From Planctomycetota bacterium (GTDB taxonomy: Bacteria > Planctomycetota > UBA1135 > GCA-002686595): a stretch of 36,598 nt of DNA. Positions 16,889-24,564 of this stretch are shown here, one piece after another. The notes under the pieces were generated by a model. It was not told where the DNA came from, searched no databases, and was given only the letters and a program-made list of their open reading frames with translations. Position 1 is the first letter of the stretch. Every line of letters starts with the position of its first letter. The stretch lies in NCBI GenBank assembly GCA_029259605.1, contig JAJDEV010000272.1, positions 1-36,598 of the forward strand, in the 5' to 3' direction. A program made the position numbers and the translations under genes.

Positions 16889-18337
16889 ATGACCTTGCGC
16901 TCCCCCTCCGCGCGCGGCACGGCCGCGTGGCTCGTTCTCGGGCTCGCGTTCGCCTCGCCCGCGACCGCGACCGCGCTCCAGGACGACCTGCTCGTTCCCG
17001 GTGCGAGCCCGCGCAAGGTGCGCCCCATCGGCGGTCCGCAGTTCACCGCCTTCCCCACGCTCGGCGTCGCGCCGCACACGGTCGCGTTCGAGCAGCTCGC
17101 GGCGCGTGTGTTCTCGAGCTGGAGCTGGGACTTCGGCGACGGAAGTACGTCGACGCTCGCGAATCCCGTTCACACGTATGTCAGCGTCGGCACCTACGAC
17201 GTGCATCTGACCGGCATCGATCCGCGGGGGAACGCGACGCGCACGAAGCTCGGATTCGTCAGCGTCGTCGCGCCGACGGGCTCGCCCTCGCCCGCGTTCA
17301 CGCTCGAGACGACGCGACTCCCGTCGACGAACCCGGCAGTGAACCCGATCGTCGAGGTCTACGACCTGAACCTCAACCTCGTGCACACGTACGAGGATCC
17401 GTTGCCCGGCTACGCTTTCGCGGAGCTCTCGAAGCCGCTCTCGAACGGGCGCCTGCTCGCGCTCGTCTACGACCGGCAGACCGGCAGGAAGCAAGCCGTC
17501 GAGCTCTCGGCGAACGGGACGGTGTTGTGGCAGTACGACCCGTTCCCGGAGTCTCCCGCCGCGGACATCGAGCGGCTCGACAACGGCAACACGCTCGTCG
17601 TGGTCTACGCGACCGAGTCTTGGCCTTCGATCCACGCCGACCCGATCTCGAACGAGTACGTCATCGAAGTCGATCCGAACGGCAACGAGGTGTGGAGGTG
17701 GGGCGCCGCGCAGAACTGGGACCAACTGCCGTTGTCCGCTTCGGAGCGCGCGTACCTCCACGCGTTCCCCGGCCCGCCGAACGTGACGAAGTGGATCTTC
17801 CACACGAACTCGATGGGCACGCTGCCCGCGAATCCGTGGGAGGGCGACGATCCGCGCTTCGCGCGCGGCAACGTGCTCGTGAGCATGCGCGACACGAGCA
17901 AGGTCTTCCTGATCGAGCGCCCGAGCGGACGCGTCGTGTGGCACTACGACCGAGCACACGGCCAACACCACCCGCGCATGATCCCGGCCGGGCTGCCGGG
18001 CGCCGGGAACATCCTCATGTTCGACAACGGCGGGAGCGCGAAGACGCCGCCGTTCGTGCGCCCGTACTCGCGCTTGATCGAGATCGATCCGACGACGAAC
18101 AAGATCGTGTGGAGCTACGTCGACCCGGCCACGTTCTACAGCCTGCACATGGGCACCGTTCAGCGGCTCCCGAACGGGAACACGTTCTTCAACGAGGGAA
18201 CGAACGGTGTGCTGAAGGAAATCGATCCGAACGGCGTCGTGCTGTGGTCGCGCACGCGCCCGGCGCCCGTGCGCATCTTCCGCGCCTACCGGCCGGGGCT
18301 CGACTGGACGTCGCCCTCCTTCCGCTTCGAGTGGTAG
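16889..18337 (+). CDS. Secreted PKD-domain protein with arylsulfotransferase-like propeller
   Basis: A 482-residue exported protein. The ATG at 16889 begins a signal peptide (about 1-30); the open frame upstream runs through the neighbouring minus-strand gene and is ignored. Residues about 55-125 are a PKD domain with the hallmark WDFGDG and the HTY...GTYDV ending. The remainder is a propeller of the arylsulfate sulfotransferase (ASST) type, with repeated blades such as LSNGRLLAL, LDNGNTLVV, VDPNGNEVWRW and LPNGNTFF. ASST enzymes transfer sulfate between phenols through a catalytic His; several His residues occur in this region but I cannot assign the catalytic one. It may be an enzyme or a structural propeller. 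It converges on the Spondin_N gene with only three bases between the stops. Confidence 0.85.
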   Translation: MTLRSPSARGTAAWLVLGLAFASPATATALQDDLLVPGASPRKVRPIGGPQFTAFPTLGVAPHTVAFEQLAARVFSSWSWDFGDGSTSTLANPVHTYVSVGTYDVHLTGIDPRGNATRTKLGFVSVVAPTGSPSPAFTLETTRLPSTNPAVNPIVEVYDLNLNLVHTYEDPLPGYAFAELSKPLSNGRLLALVYDRQTGRKQAVELSANGTVLWQYDPFPESPAADIERLDNGNTLVVVYATESWPSIHADPISNEYVIEVDPNGNEVWRWGAAQNWDQLPLSASERAYLHAFPGPPNVTKWIFHTNSMGTLPANPWEGDDPRFARGNVLVSMRDTSKVFLIERPSGRVVWHYDRAHGQHHPRMIPAGLPGAGNILMFDNGGSAKTPPFVRPYSRLIEIDPTTNKIVWSYVDPATFYSLHMGTVQRLPNGNTFFNEGTNGVLKEIDPNGVVLWSRTRPAPVRIFRAYRPGLDWTSPSFRFEW

Positions 18338-18340
18338 GCG

Positions 18341-19405
18341 CTAAGGGCCGACCGTCATCTTGATGCCGGTCGTCAACCCCACGCGAACGCCGGGCTTGAC
18401 GAGCGCGCCCTGCGCGTAGAACTCGATGCCCACGAGCATGACGTCGTTCGGGACGTCGACGATGTGAGGCACCGGGGCGCCGCTCCACGAACCGATCGGG
18501 ATCGTCTGGAGCACGGTCGTCTGCAACAGCTCGCCCGTCGCGCCCGGCGCCGCCAAGCCCCAGTTCGCGCGCGTCCGACCGCACGGATAGGCGGGGTCGG
18601 GATCCTGCGAGAAGGCGAGGAGCGCGAGCGACGCGTTAGGCATCGTCGCGCCGGGGTCGTCGATGGCGAGCGAGAACGACGCGCCGATCGTCGGCGCGCC
18701 GGAGATCGCGAGGCTGCCCGCGGGATTCGTGCACGTTCCGTACTCGATCGACGCGGCCTGGCGTCGGAAGGTGAACGTGCCGATGGGGTCTGCGCCGGTG
18801 AACGGCCCGCCGGTCTGCAGCGCGATCGGAATCTGGGGCACGGTGTCCGCGTCGAAGGACGTGAACGTCGCGCCGCTGTCCGTACCCGCATCCCACACGA
18901 GGAGCTGCACGACCGTCTCTTCGACCCAGTCGCCGTTCTCGAGCAACGACACGGCGTCGGTGCCGACGAACCAATCCGGGCTCGGCGCGAGCATCGTGAC
19001 GAGCGACACCGCGTGGAACTCGTCGGTCACCTGGAACGTGAGCGACGTGGATCCGGGCGAGCCGAGGACCACGGACTTGATCAAACGCTCACCGGAGACG
19101 CCGCTCGCGATGGTCGCGTTGATGATGTTCGTGAGCGTGCCCGTTCCGCCGAGCTCGGCCATCTCCTCCATGCCCGCGCTCGCGAGCTCACCCGGGCGCC
19201 ACATGTGCTTGTCGGGGCGGTGCGTCGCGCCGATGAGCGGCGAGAAGTGGGCGCCGGAGGGATACGCGCCGGGATGGGTCGCCGCGCTCCAGGTCGCGTC
19301 GAACGTGACTTCGTACGTCGCGACCGCCGTACCGGTTTGACCGGCGGCGAGCGGAGCGGCGGTGGCGAGGAGCAGGAGCGCGAGGGAAGCTCGGGGGAAG
19401 CGCAT
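18341..19405 (-). CDS. Secreted Spondin_N domain protein
   Basis: A 354-residue exported protein. I choose the ATG at 19405, which starts a signal peptide (about 1-23); the frame extends to a GTG at 19441 without added hydrophobic signal. Residues about 25-210 match the Spondin_N domain: HFSPLIGATH, then WRPGELAS, then MLAPSPDWFVG, then LVWDAGTDSG. This beta-sandwich domain is best known in extracellular matrix proteins of animals and also occurs in bacterial secreted proteins, where it may bind surfaces. The C-terminal part (about 225-354) is a second beta-rich module ending LTTGIKMTVGP, similar in its last residues to the FG-GAP protein at 1864-3369. Role in surface attachment is inferred. 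Confidence 0.88.
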   Translation of the reverse strand: MRFPRASLALLLLATAAPLAAGQTGTAVATYEVTFDATWSAATHPGAYPSGAHFSPLIGATHRPDKHMWRPGELASAGMEEMAELGGTGTLTNIINATIASGVSGERLIKSVVLGSPGSTSLTFQVTDEFHAVSLVTMLAPSPDWFVGTDAVSLLENGDWVEETVVQLLVWDAGTDSGATFTSFDADTVPQIPIALQTGGPFTGADPIGTFTFRRQAASIEYGTCTNPAGSLAISGAPTIGASFSLAIDDPGATMPNASLALLAFSQDPDPAYPCGRTRANWGLAAPGATGELLQTTVLQTIPIGSWSGAPVPHIVDVPNDVMLVGIEFYAQGALVKPGVRVGLTTGIKMTVGP

Positions 19406-19523
19406 GGCGAGTCTCGTGATCGGAGGGGGTGGGAAAGGCACGACGACGCGCGCACCACGCCCCCGGGACTGGATTCTATCGCGTGTTGCCCGAACGTGAC
19501 GCCGGGCTGCGCGCGCGCTCGCG

Positions 19524-20321
19524 TCAGCGACCCGGCGCGGGCGACGCGCGGCGCGACGACCTGCCGAAGTTGTGCGTGAAGCCGATGAGCATCTGCAGGT
19601 CCGGCGCGTCTTCGCTCAATCCGATGACGAGCGCGGCGTCGAACACCTGCGACGCGCTGTGCGTGTACGTGCCGCCGAGCGTCGCCAGCAGGATGTCGAC
19701 GTCCGCCTCCGGGACGAGGATCGCGGCGAACTCCCCGAAGGCCGCGACGCTGTCCGCCACCGTCTGCGATCCCGCGACCGCAACCGTGTGTCCGATCAGC
19801 GTTCCGCCGCGGGGGTCGCCGAGCACGTCGAGCGTGTAGTAGCCGGTGACCGAGAGCGGATCGAGCGTCTTCGACATCGCGCCGCCGAGTGACAAGTCGA
19901 GTTCACCCGTCCCAAGGCCGTCGTCGTCGTCTGCCGTCGGCAGCTTCAGACTCGCGAGCAGCGCCGCCGACGGAACATCATCGGTCTCTTCTTGAAAGCG
20001 ATGCCGCACGCCGACGTTCACGTCGCCGATGCCGGTCTCGTCCACGCCGCCCATGTCGATCGAGAGCAGCGGTGCCCAGCCCACGAAGACCTCGGTCACG
20101 TCGCTGAGTCCGTACTTGAGCGCCATGGGTGTGGAGTAGGCGTCCCCCGGATCGATCGCGACGCCGGCCTCGAGCTCGAACGTCTTCTCCGCCGTCGTGT
20201 TCGTGTCCGCGGACACCGTCGGTCGCTGCGGAGTCACCGGCGCTCCGTCGGGGAGCGTGCGGCAGGCGGCGAGGCCCAGGGTGATCGCGAGGAACGACGT
20301 GCGCAGGAGAGGGGTGTTCAT
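19524..20321 (-). CDS. Lipoprotein-like outer membrane beta-barrel protein
   Basis: A 265-residue protein. The ATG at 20321 begins a signal sequence with a lipobox Leu-Ala-Ala-Cys20. From about residue 45 the sequence alternates polar and hydrophobic residues in barrel-like strands, with Gly-Asp-rich turns such as GIGDVNVGVRHRF. This pattern resembles the Phenol_MetA_deg family of predicted outer membrane transporters. The last strand ends GFTHNFGR before a basic tail. Both a lipid anchor and a barrel are unusual together, so one of the two readings may be wrong. It lies 54 bases upstream of the ABC permease stop and 118 bases from the Spondin_N gene; cotranscription with either is possible but not shown. 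Confidence 0.7.
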   Translation of the reverse strand: MNTPLLRTSFLAITLGLAACRTLPDGAPVTPQRPTVSADTNTTAEKTFELEAGVAIDPGDAYSTPMALKYGLSDVTEVFVGWAPLLSIDMGGVDETGIGDVNVGVRHRFQEETDDVPSAALLASLKLPTADDDDGLGTGELDLSLGGAMSKTLDPLSVTGYYTLDVLGDPRGGTLIGHTVAVAGSQTVADSVAAFGEFAAILVPEADVDILLATLGGTYTHSASQVFDAALVIGLSEDAPDLQMLIGFTHNFGRSSRRASPAPGR

Positions 20322-20375
20322 CGCGGCACGATAGCGCGGCGCGCGACTCCACTTCAACCGAGTCGCCGCGGCGGA

Positions 20376-21692
20376 CTACTTCGACACGATCCACGTGAAG
20401 AGCTTCCGGAACGACGGCGTCTGCCCCTGCGACAGCACGCCCACGCGGAAGATCTTCCCGGCCGCCCAGACGACGACCAGCGTCGTCGCGATGCACATGG
20501 CGAACCCGGCGAACAGCTCCCAAACCGGCGGACCCGGCGGAGCGAGGACGCGGATCATGAGGATCATCGGCGTCGCGGTCGGAACGTAGGTCAGCGCTTG
20601 GGCGATCGAGCCGTTCGGGCTTTCGAGCACCGCCGACCACGCGAACAGCGGGATCATGATCACGATCATCGCCGGCATCATCATGCTCTGGGCGTCGCGC
20701 AGCTCGGAACACGCGGAACCGAGCGCGGAGAAGATCGAGCCGTACATCAGCAGCGCGAACACGACCATCACCAGGAACCACACGTAGGCGCTCGGTGGCA
20801 CGAACGCGGCGACGCCGAAGTGGTGCGTGGCCCAGGCGATGCCGCTCAGGTACACGGCCGCGAGCGTCATGCAAACGCAGGCGCTGCCGACGAGCTTCCC
20901 GAGCATCAGCTCGAACGGCGACACGGACGACACCAGCACCTCGGAGATGCGCTGCATCTTCTCTTCGAGCACCTGGTTCATGAGCTGCGGCGCGCTCGTC
21001 ATGATGATCATGAACAGGAGCATCATCGCGGCGGCGGGAATCAGGAACGTCCGGATTTTGTTCTCTTCGTCGGCGGCTTCGACCGTTCCGTCGTCGCGCT
21101 GCCGCGCCAGACCCCACGTCGTCAGCGGGATGCGACGGTTCAGCTTGTCGACGAGCTCGCGGTCGATGCTCGCGCCTTCGAAGCGCCGGCGCCGCACATC
21201 GCTGTTCACGCACTCGGCGATCCAATCGGGCAGCTCAGTGAACGTCGGTTCCTGGGTGTGGTACGCGAGCGGTCGCTCGCCGAACTCGCCGTCCTCATCG
21301 AGGACGCTCGCGCTGAGCAACACGAAGCTTTGGATCTCTCCGTCCCGGACGCGCTCCGACAGGACGACATCGGTCGCCTCCTCGGCCGCGGGCTCGTAGC
21401 GCTCGAGCTGGAAGAGCGGGCGCTTCTGTTCGAGCTCGCCATCGTCGCCCTCGACCCAAACCGCCGCGTTGCGTTCGGCGACCGCGCGCTCGAGGACCGG
21501 CCAGAGCTCCCCCGTCGGATCGACGACCACGCACTTGCGCTCGGTCAGATCGACTCGATCGTGCAGCAGCCCCTGGACGACGACCGAGCCCCCCATGAGC
21601 ACGGGCATGACGAGCAGGCCGATCAGGAACGCCTTGGAGCGCACGGCCTCGAGGTACTCGGCGCGCCCGATCGCGAAGACTTTGTTCAACAT
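20376..21692 (-). CDS. ABC-2 type exporter permease (NatB-like)
   Basis: The membrane half of an ABC exporter paired with the ATPase encoded just upstream. The 438-residue protein has the classical NatB layout: a first helix (about 20-42), a large extracytoplasmic domain (about 45-215), then five or six helices to the C-terminus. The start at 21692 overlaps the ATPase stop as TGATG, so the two are translationally coupled. Proteins of this type export sodium ions, drugs or peptides; the substrate here is unknown. The open frame extends upstream into the ATPase gene and that part is not coding in this frame. Confidence 0.92.
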   Translation of the reverse strand: MLNKVFAIGRAEYLEAVRSKAFLIGLLVMPVLMGGSVVVQGLLHDRVDLTERKCVVVDPTGELWPVLERAVAERNAAVWVEGDDGELEQKRPLFQLERYEPAAEEATDVVLSERVRDGEIQSFVLLSASVLDEDGEFGERPLAYHTQEPTFTELPDWIAECVNSDVRRRRFEGASIDRELVDKLNRRIPLTTWGLARQRDDGTVEAADEENKIRTFLIPAAAMMLLFMIIMTSAPQLMNQVLEEKMQRISEVLVSSVSPFELMLGKLVGSACVCMTLAAVYLSGIAWATHHFGVAAFVPPSAYVWFLVMVVFALLMYGSIFSALGSACSELRDAQSMMMPAMIVIMIPLFAWSAVLESPNGSIAQALTYVPTATPMILMIRVLAPPGPPVWELFAGFAMCIATTLVVVWAAGKIFRVGVLSQGQTPSFRKLFTWIVSK

Positions 21693-22612
21693 CAGGCGAC
21701 CTCCGCCGCGGCCTTCGCCGCCTCGGGACCCGCGATGCGCAAGAAGATGTCGTGCAGCGTCGGCCGCGTCTCCTCGAAGTGACGCACCTGCGTCAGCTCG
21801 GACACGGCGCGCAGGAGCTCCTGCGGATCGCCCTTCACGCGCACCTCTTGATAGCGACCGAGGTCGAGCACCTGCTCGACCATCGGCAGGTTCGCGAGCA
21901 CGCTCGCGCCGACGTCGGTCCGCAGGCGCACGGTGTCCTGTCCGTACTTGTCCTCGATCTGCTGCATCGTGCCGTCGAGCACCTTGTCGCCCTTGAAAAT
22001 CATGAACACGTGGTCGCAGATCTGCTCGGCGACGGTCATGTCGTGCGTCGAGAAGATGACCGTCGAACCGGCGGCCTTCAGGTCGAGGATCGAGCGCCGC
22101 ATGACCTCGACGTTCACCGGGTCGAGCCCCGAGAACGGCTCGTCGAGGATGATGAGCTCCGGCTTCGTGATGACAGTGGCGATGAACTGGATCTTCTGGC
22201 TCATCCCTTTGGAGAGCGCGTCGATCTTCTTGTCGCGCCAGTCCGTGAGCTCGAGCTTCTCGAGCCACGTGTTCGCCTCGCGCTGCGCGTCTCTCCGGCC
22301 CATCCCCTTCAGCGACGCGAAGTACGTCAGCAGACGCGACACGGTCATCTTCTTGTAGAGGCCGCGCTCCTCGGGCAAGTACCCGACGCGGTCGTTCGAC
22401 GCGCGCGTCCCGGTGTGGCCGAGCACCTCGATCTCCCCGCGGTCCGGCGCGAGGATGTGCAGGATCATCCGGATCGTCGTCGTCTTGCCGGATCCGTTCG
22501 GACCGATGAATCCGTACAGGGATCCGGTCGGGACTTCGAGTTGGAGATCGCGCACAGCGGTGTGCGCTCCGAAGGTCTTCGTGACTCCGGATAGACGGAC
22601 GGCGGCGGTCAA
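21692..22612 (-). CDS. ABC transporter ATP-binding protein (NatA-like)
   Basis: The motor subunit of the exporter, binding and hydrolysing ATP in the cytoplasm. The 306-residue protein has all key motifs: Walker A at 37-44 (GPNGSGKT), the signature LSKGMSQ at 133-139, Walker B LIILDE at 153-158, and the switch His190. After the ATPase core (about 1-220) it has the C-terminal extension of about 85 residues typical of NatA-type proteins. It is coupled to the permease. The gene lies 126 bases downstream of the sulfatase-like gene on the same strand, so the four minus-strand genes might share a transcript, but no promoter or terminator could be placed with confidence in the gap. Confidence 0.94.
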   Translation of the reverse strand: MTAAVRLSGVTKTFGAHTAVRDLQLEVPTGSLYGFIGPNGSGKTTTIRMILHILAPDRGEIEVLGHTGTRASNDRVGYLPEERGLYKKMTVSRLLTYFASLKGMGRRDAQREANTWLEKLELTDWRDKKIDALSKGMSQKIQFIATVITKPELIILDEPFSGLDPVNVEVMRRSILDLKAAGSTVIFSTHDMTVAEQICDHVFMIFKGDKVLDGTMQQIEDKYGQDTVRLRTDVGASVLANLPMVEQVLDLGRYQEVRVKGDPQELLRAVSELTQVRHFEETRPTLHDIFLRIAGPEAAKAAAEVA

Positions 22613-22738
22613 GGGCGTGCTCCGAGGCGGGGGGAGTGGCGTGGGGCGGGGGCGAGCGCGTGTCTCGATGCGCTCAGCCTGCGCCGGCGCGCGGAGATCG
22701 TATGCAACCTCCCCTGCGCCGACGACGCGCGAGCGGCA

Positions 22739-24073
22739 TCAGCGCGTTCGAGTTTTCTTTCCCTCGCGCTCGATCGGCCGCGCCACGGGCAAGAGCGGCG
22801 GAACGAACCCGTCGACGACCTGCCCGTTGCCCGGCGTCATCAACCACGCGCGCAGACGCCGGACGAGCTCCTGATTCGGGTAGCTCGCGGGATCGATCGG
22901 CGCGTTCTCGAGCGGATCGAGCTCGAGATCGTAGAGGAACTCGGCGCCCGACTCCTCACGCCGCAACTTGTAGCGTTCGGTGCGCACGGCGAGCTCGCGG
23001 TGCTGCGAGTGCACGTAGCGCCGCCGCGTGCGTCCCTCGGGATCCTCGAGGAGCTGCGCGAAGCTGACCGAGTCGCTGCCGCGCGGCGGCCCCGGAATGT
23101 CCGTGAGACTGGCGAGCGTCGCCCAGATGTCGACCGGCGACGTGAGCTCGCCCGTCGCGCCGCGCACGACGCCCGGACCGCGCACCGCGGCCGGCGTACG
23201 GATGCCGCCCTCGAACGTCGAGCGCTTCACTCGCGTCGGGTCGGGCGCGATCCCCGGCGGCGCGTCCGGCGTTCCGTTCGTGCTGAAGACGAACACGTAG
23301 GTGTCATCGAAGTCGACGTGTTCGAGCATCTCGCCGAGCATGAAGTCGAGCGACACGACGAGCGAGTCGTAGCGCTCGCGCAACGTCAGCGAGTTGGGAT
23401 TGTTCGGCGCGTTCGGATCCGTCGAGACCTGGAAGTAGCCCTCGGGCAGGATGCGATCGGGCGCCGGCTGATGGAACGGCGCGTGCGCGGCTTCGAACCA
23501 GACGACCGAGAAGCGCGGGCCCGATGTGCCGAGCCACCATTCGGTCCAAGCGTCACGAACGTCGGCGTCCGCCCACGAAGACGAGTGACTGACGCGCCCC
23601 TCGTCGATGCGCTCCCAATCGGCATAGCCCGAGCCGCCACCCGAGTTCACGTTCGACCCGATCCCCGCCGCCCACGTCGAAAACCCGTGCAGGTTCGGCG
23701 TGACGTAGCGGAACGCATCGGCGTCGCCGAGATCGTTGCCCCCCATCCCCCACTTGCCGTGCAGCGCGACCGCGTAGCCCGCCGATTTGGCCGCCTCGGG
23801 CAACGAGCGTGCGTCGAGTCGGATGTCGGGCGTCGCCGGACCGCTCGTCTCCCACGAAAACCCGCGCGTGTTCCCGTTGCGCAGCGCGTACTCGCCGAAG
23901 AGCACGGTGTACATCGTGTGACTTCCGATCGGCTGCGTGATCCACGTGTCGAGCTGCATGCCCTCGCTCGCGAACGCGGCGAAGTTCTCGGTCGGGACGT
24001 ACGGAGCGACATCTTGGACGCCGATGTCGGTCCACAGGATGATCAGGACATGCGGAAGTTTGTCGAGCAGCAT
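22739..24073 (-). CDS. Sulfatase-fold protein lacking the catalytic cysteine (pseudosulfatase)
   Basis: A 444-residue member of the sulfatase/alkaline phosphatase fold. The fold is recognisable from the N-terminal strand, the Gly-Lys107-Trp motif, a metal-site-like STNGTP and a Lys283 before FEGGIRTP. The key residues are changed: the usual Asp-Asp metal pair is Thr15-Asp16, the Cys-x-Pro-x-Arg motif is Gly50-Ser-His52-Thr-Met54, and the Asp of Asp-Asn-Gly is Thr265. Without a Cys or Ser there, no formylglycine can form, so sulfatase activity is unlikely. It has no signal peptide and is probably cytoplasmic, unlike typical planctomycete sulfatases. The ATG at 24073 overlaps the stop of the DUF1272 gene (TGATG). 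A role as binding protein, regulator or a different hydrolase is possible. Confidence 0.85.
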   Translation of the reverse strand: MLLDKLPHVLIILWTDIGVQDVAPYVPTENFAAFASEGMQLDTWITQPIGSHTMYTVLFGEYALRNGNTRGFSWETSGPATPDIRLDARSLPEAAKSAGYAVALHGKWGMGGNDLGDADAFRYVTPNLHGFSTWAAGIGSNVNSGGGSGYADWERIDEGRVSHSSSWADADVRDAWTEWWLGTSGPRFSVVWFEAAHAPFHQPAPDRILPEGYFQVSTDPNAPNNPNSLTLRERYDSLVVSLDFMLGEMLEHVDFDDTYVFVFSTNGTPDAPPGIAPDPTRVKRSTFEGGIRTPAAVRGPGVVRGATGELTSPVDIWATLASLTDIPGPPRGSDSVSFAQLLEDPEGRTRRRYVHSQHRELAVRTERYKLRREESGAEFLYDLELDPLENAPIDPASYPNQELVRRLRAWLMTPGNGQVVDGFVPPLLPVARPIEREGKKTRTR

Positions 24074-24315
24074 CACGCGGGTCGGCACTCCGGATTGAAC
24101 ACGCGTTCCGCGCGCGGCGGGTGCTTGGCGAGCAGGCCCGCGGGGCGCACCGGCCGGCGCACGAGCTCGCCCCCGCAGTTCGGGCAGACCCGGTCGAACC
24201 GGTCCTCGCCGCACACGCGGCAGAAGGTGCATTCGAACGTGCAGATCAGAACGTCGGGGGAGTCGAGCGCGAGGTCGGCGTCGCAGCACTCGCAGTTGGG
24301 CCTGAGTTCGAGCAT
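24073..24315 (-). CDS. DUF1272 zinc-ribbon protein
   Basis: An 80-residue cytoplasmic protein matching the DUF1272 family, with MLELRPNCECCDADL at the start, then FECTFCRVC and CPNCGGELVRRP. The cysteine pairs (8 and 10-11, then 29, 32 and 35, then 44 and 47) should bind zinc. The function of the family is unknown. The stop overlaps the start of the pseudosulfatase gene, so the two are made together. The 249-bp gap upstream, shared with the divergent fadE gene, is the likely promoter region. Confidence 0.92.
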   Translation of the reverse strand: MLELRPNCECCDADLALDSPDVLICTFECTFCRVCGEDRFDRVCPNCGGELVRRPVRPAGLLAKHPPRAERVFNPECRPA

Positions 24316-24485
24316 CGAGCGAGTTTAGCAGTGCTCGACGGAACCCACCGGGCGCGCCGCGCGAGGCCACACGCAACTCCCTGTGGCGACGCGGATTAGC
24401 GCCGCGGCTCGGCCCGACCTCCGGGCGCGTACGGCGGGCTCCGTATCCGACCTAAAACCTTGCCGCAGAAGGGCTTCGGATTCTG

Positions 24486-24501
24486 TATCGCGGATCCGAT
24501 A
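24486..24501. promoter_or_regulatory. Palindrome in the divergent DUF1272/fadE promoter region
   Basis: An inverted repeat TATCG-N6-CGATA with a palindromic centre (CGGATC). It lies in the 249-bp gap between the divergent genes and overlaps the end of a weak plus-strand promoter candidate (TTGCCG at 24460-24465, 17-base spacer, CTGTAT at 24483-24488). The position fits an operator controlling fadE, such as for a fatty-acid-responsive repressor, but no regulator gene is nearby. The palindrome is seen; its role is a guess. Confidence 0.3.
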
Positions 24502-24564
24502 GGCTCGTCGGCCTTCCAACAATCAGGAACAGGCCTGAGACCCTCCCACCACGGACCTTTGCCC

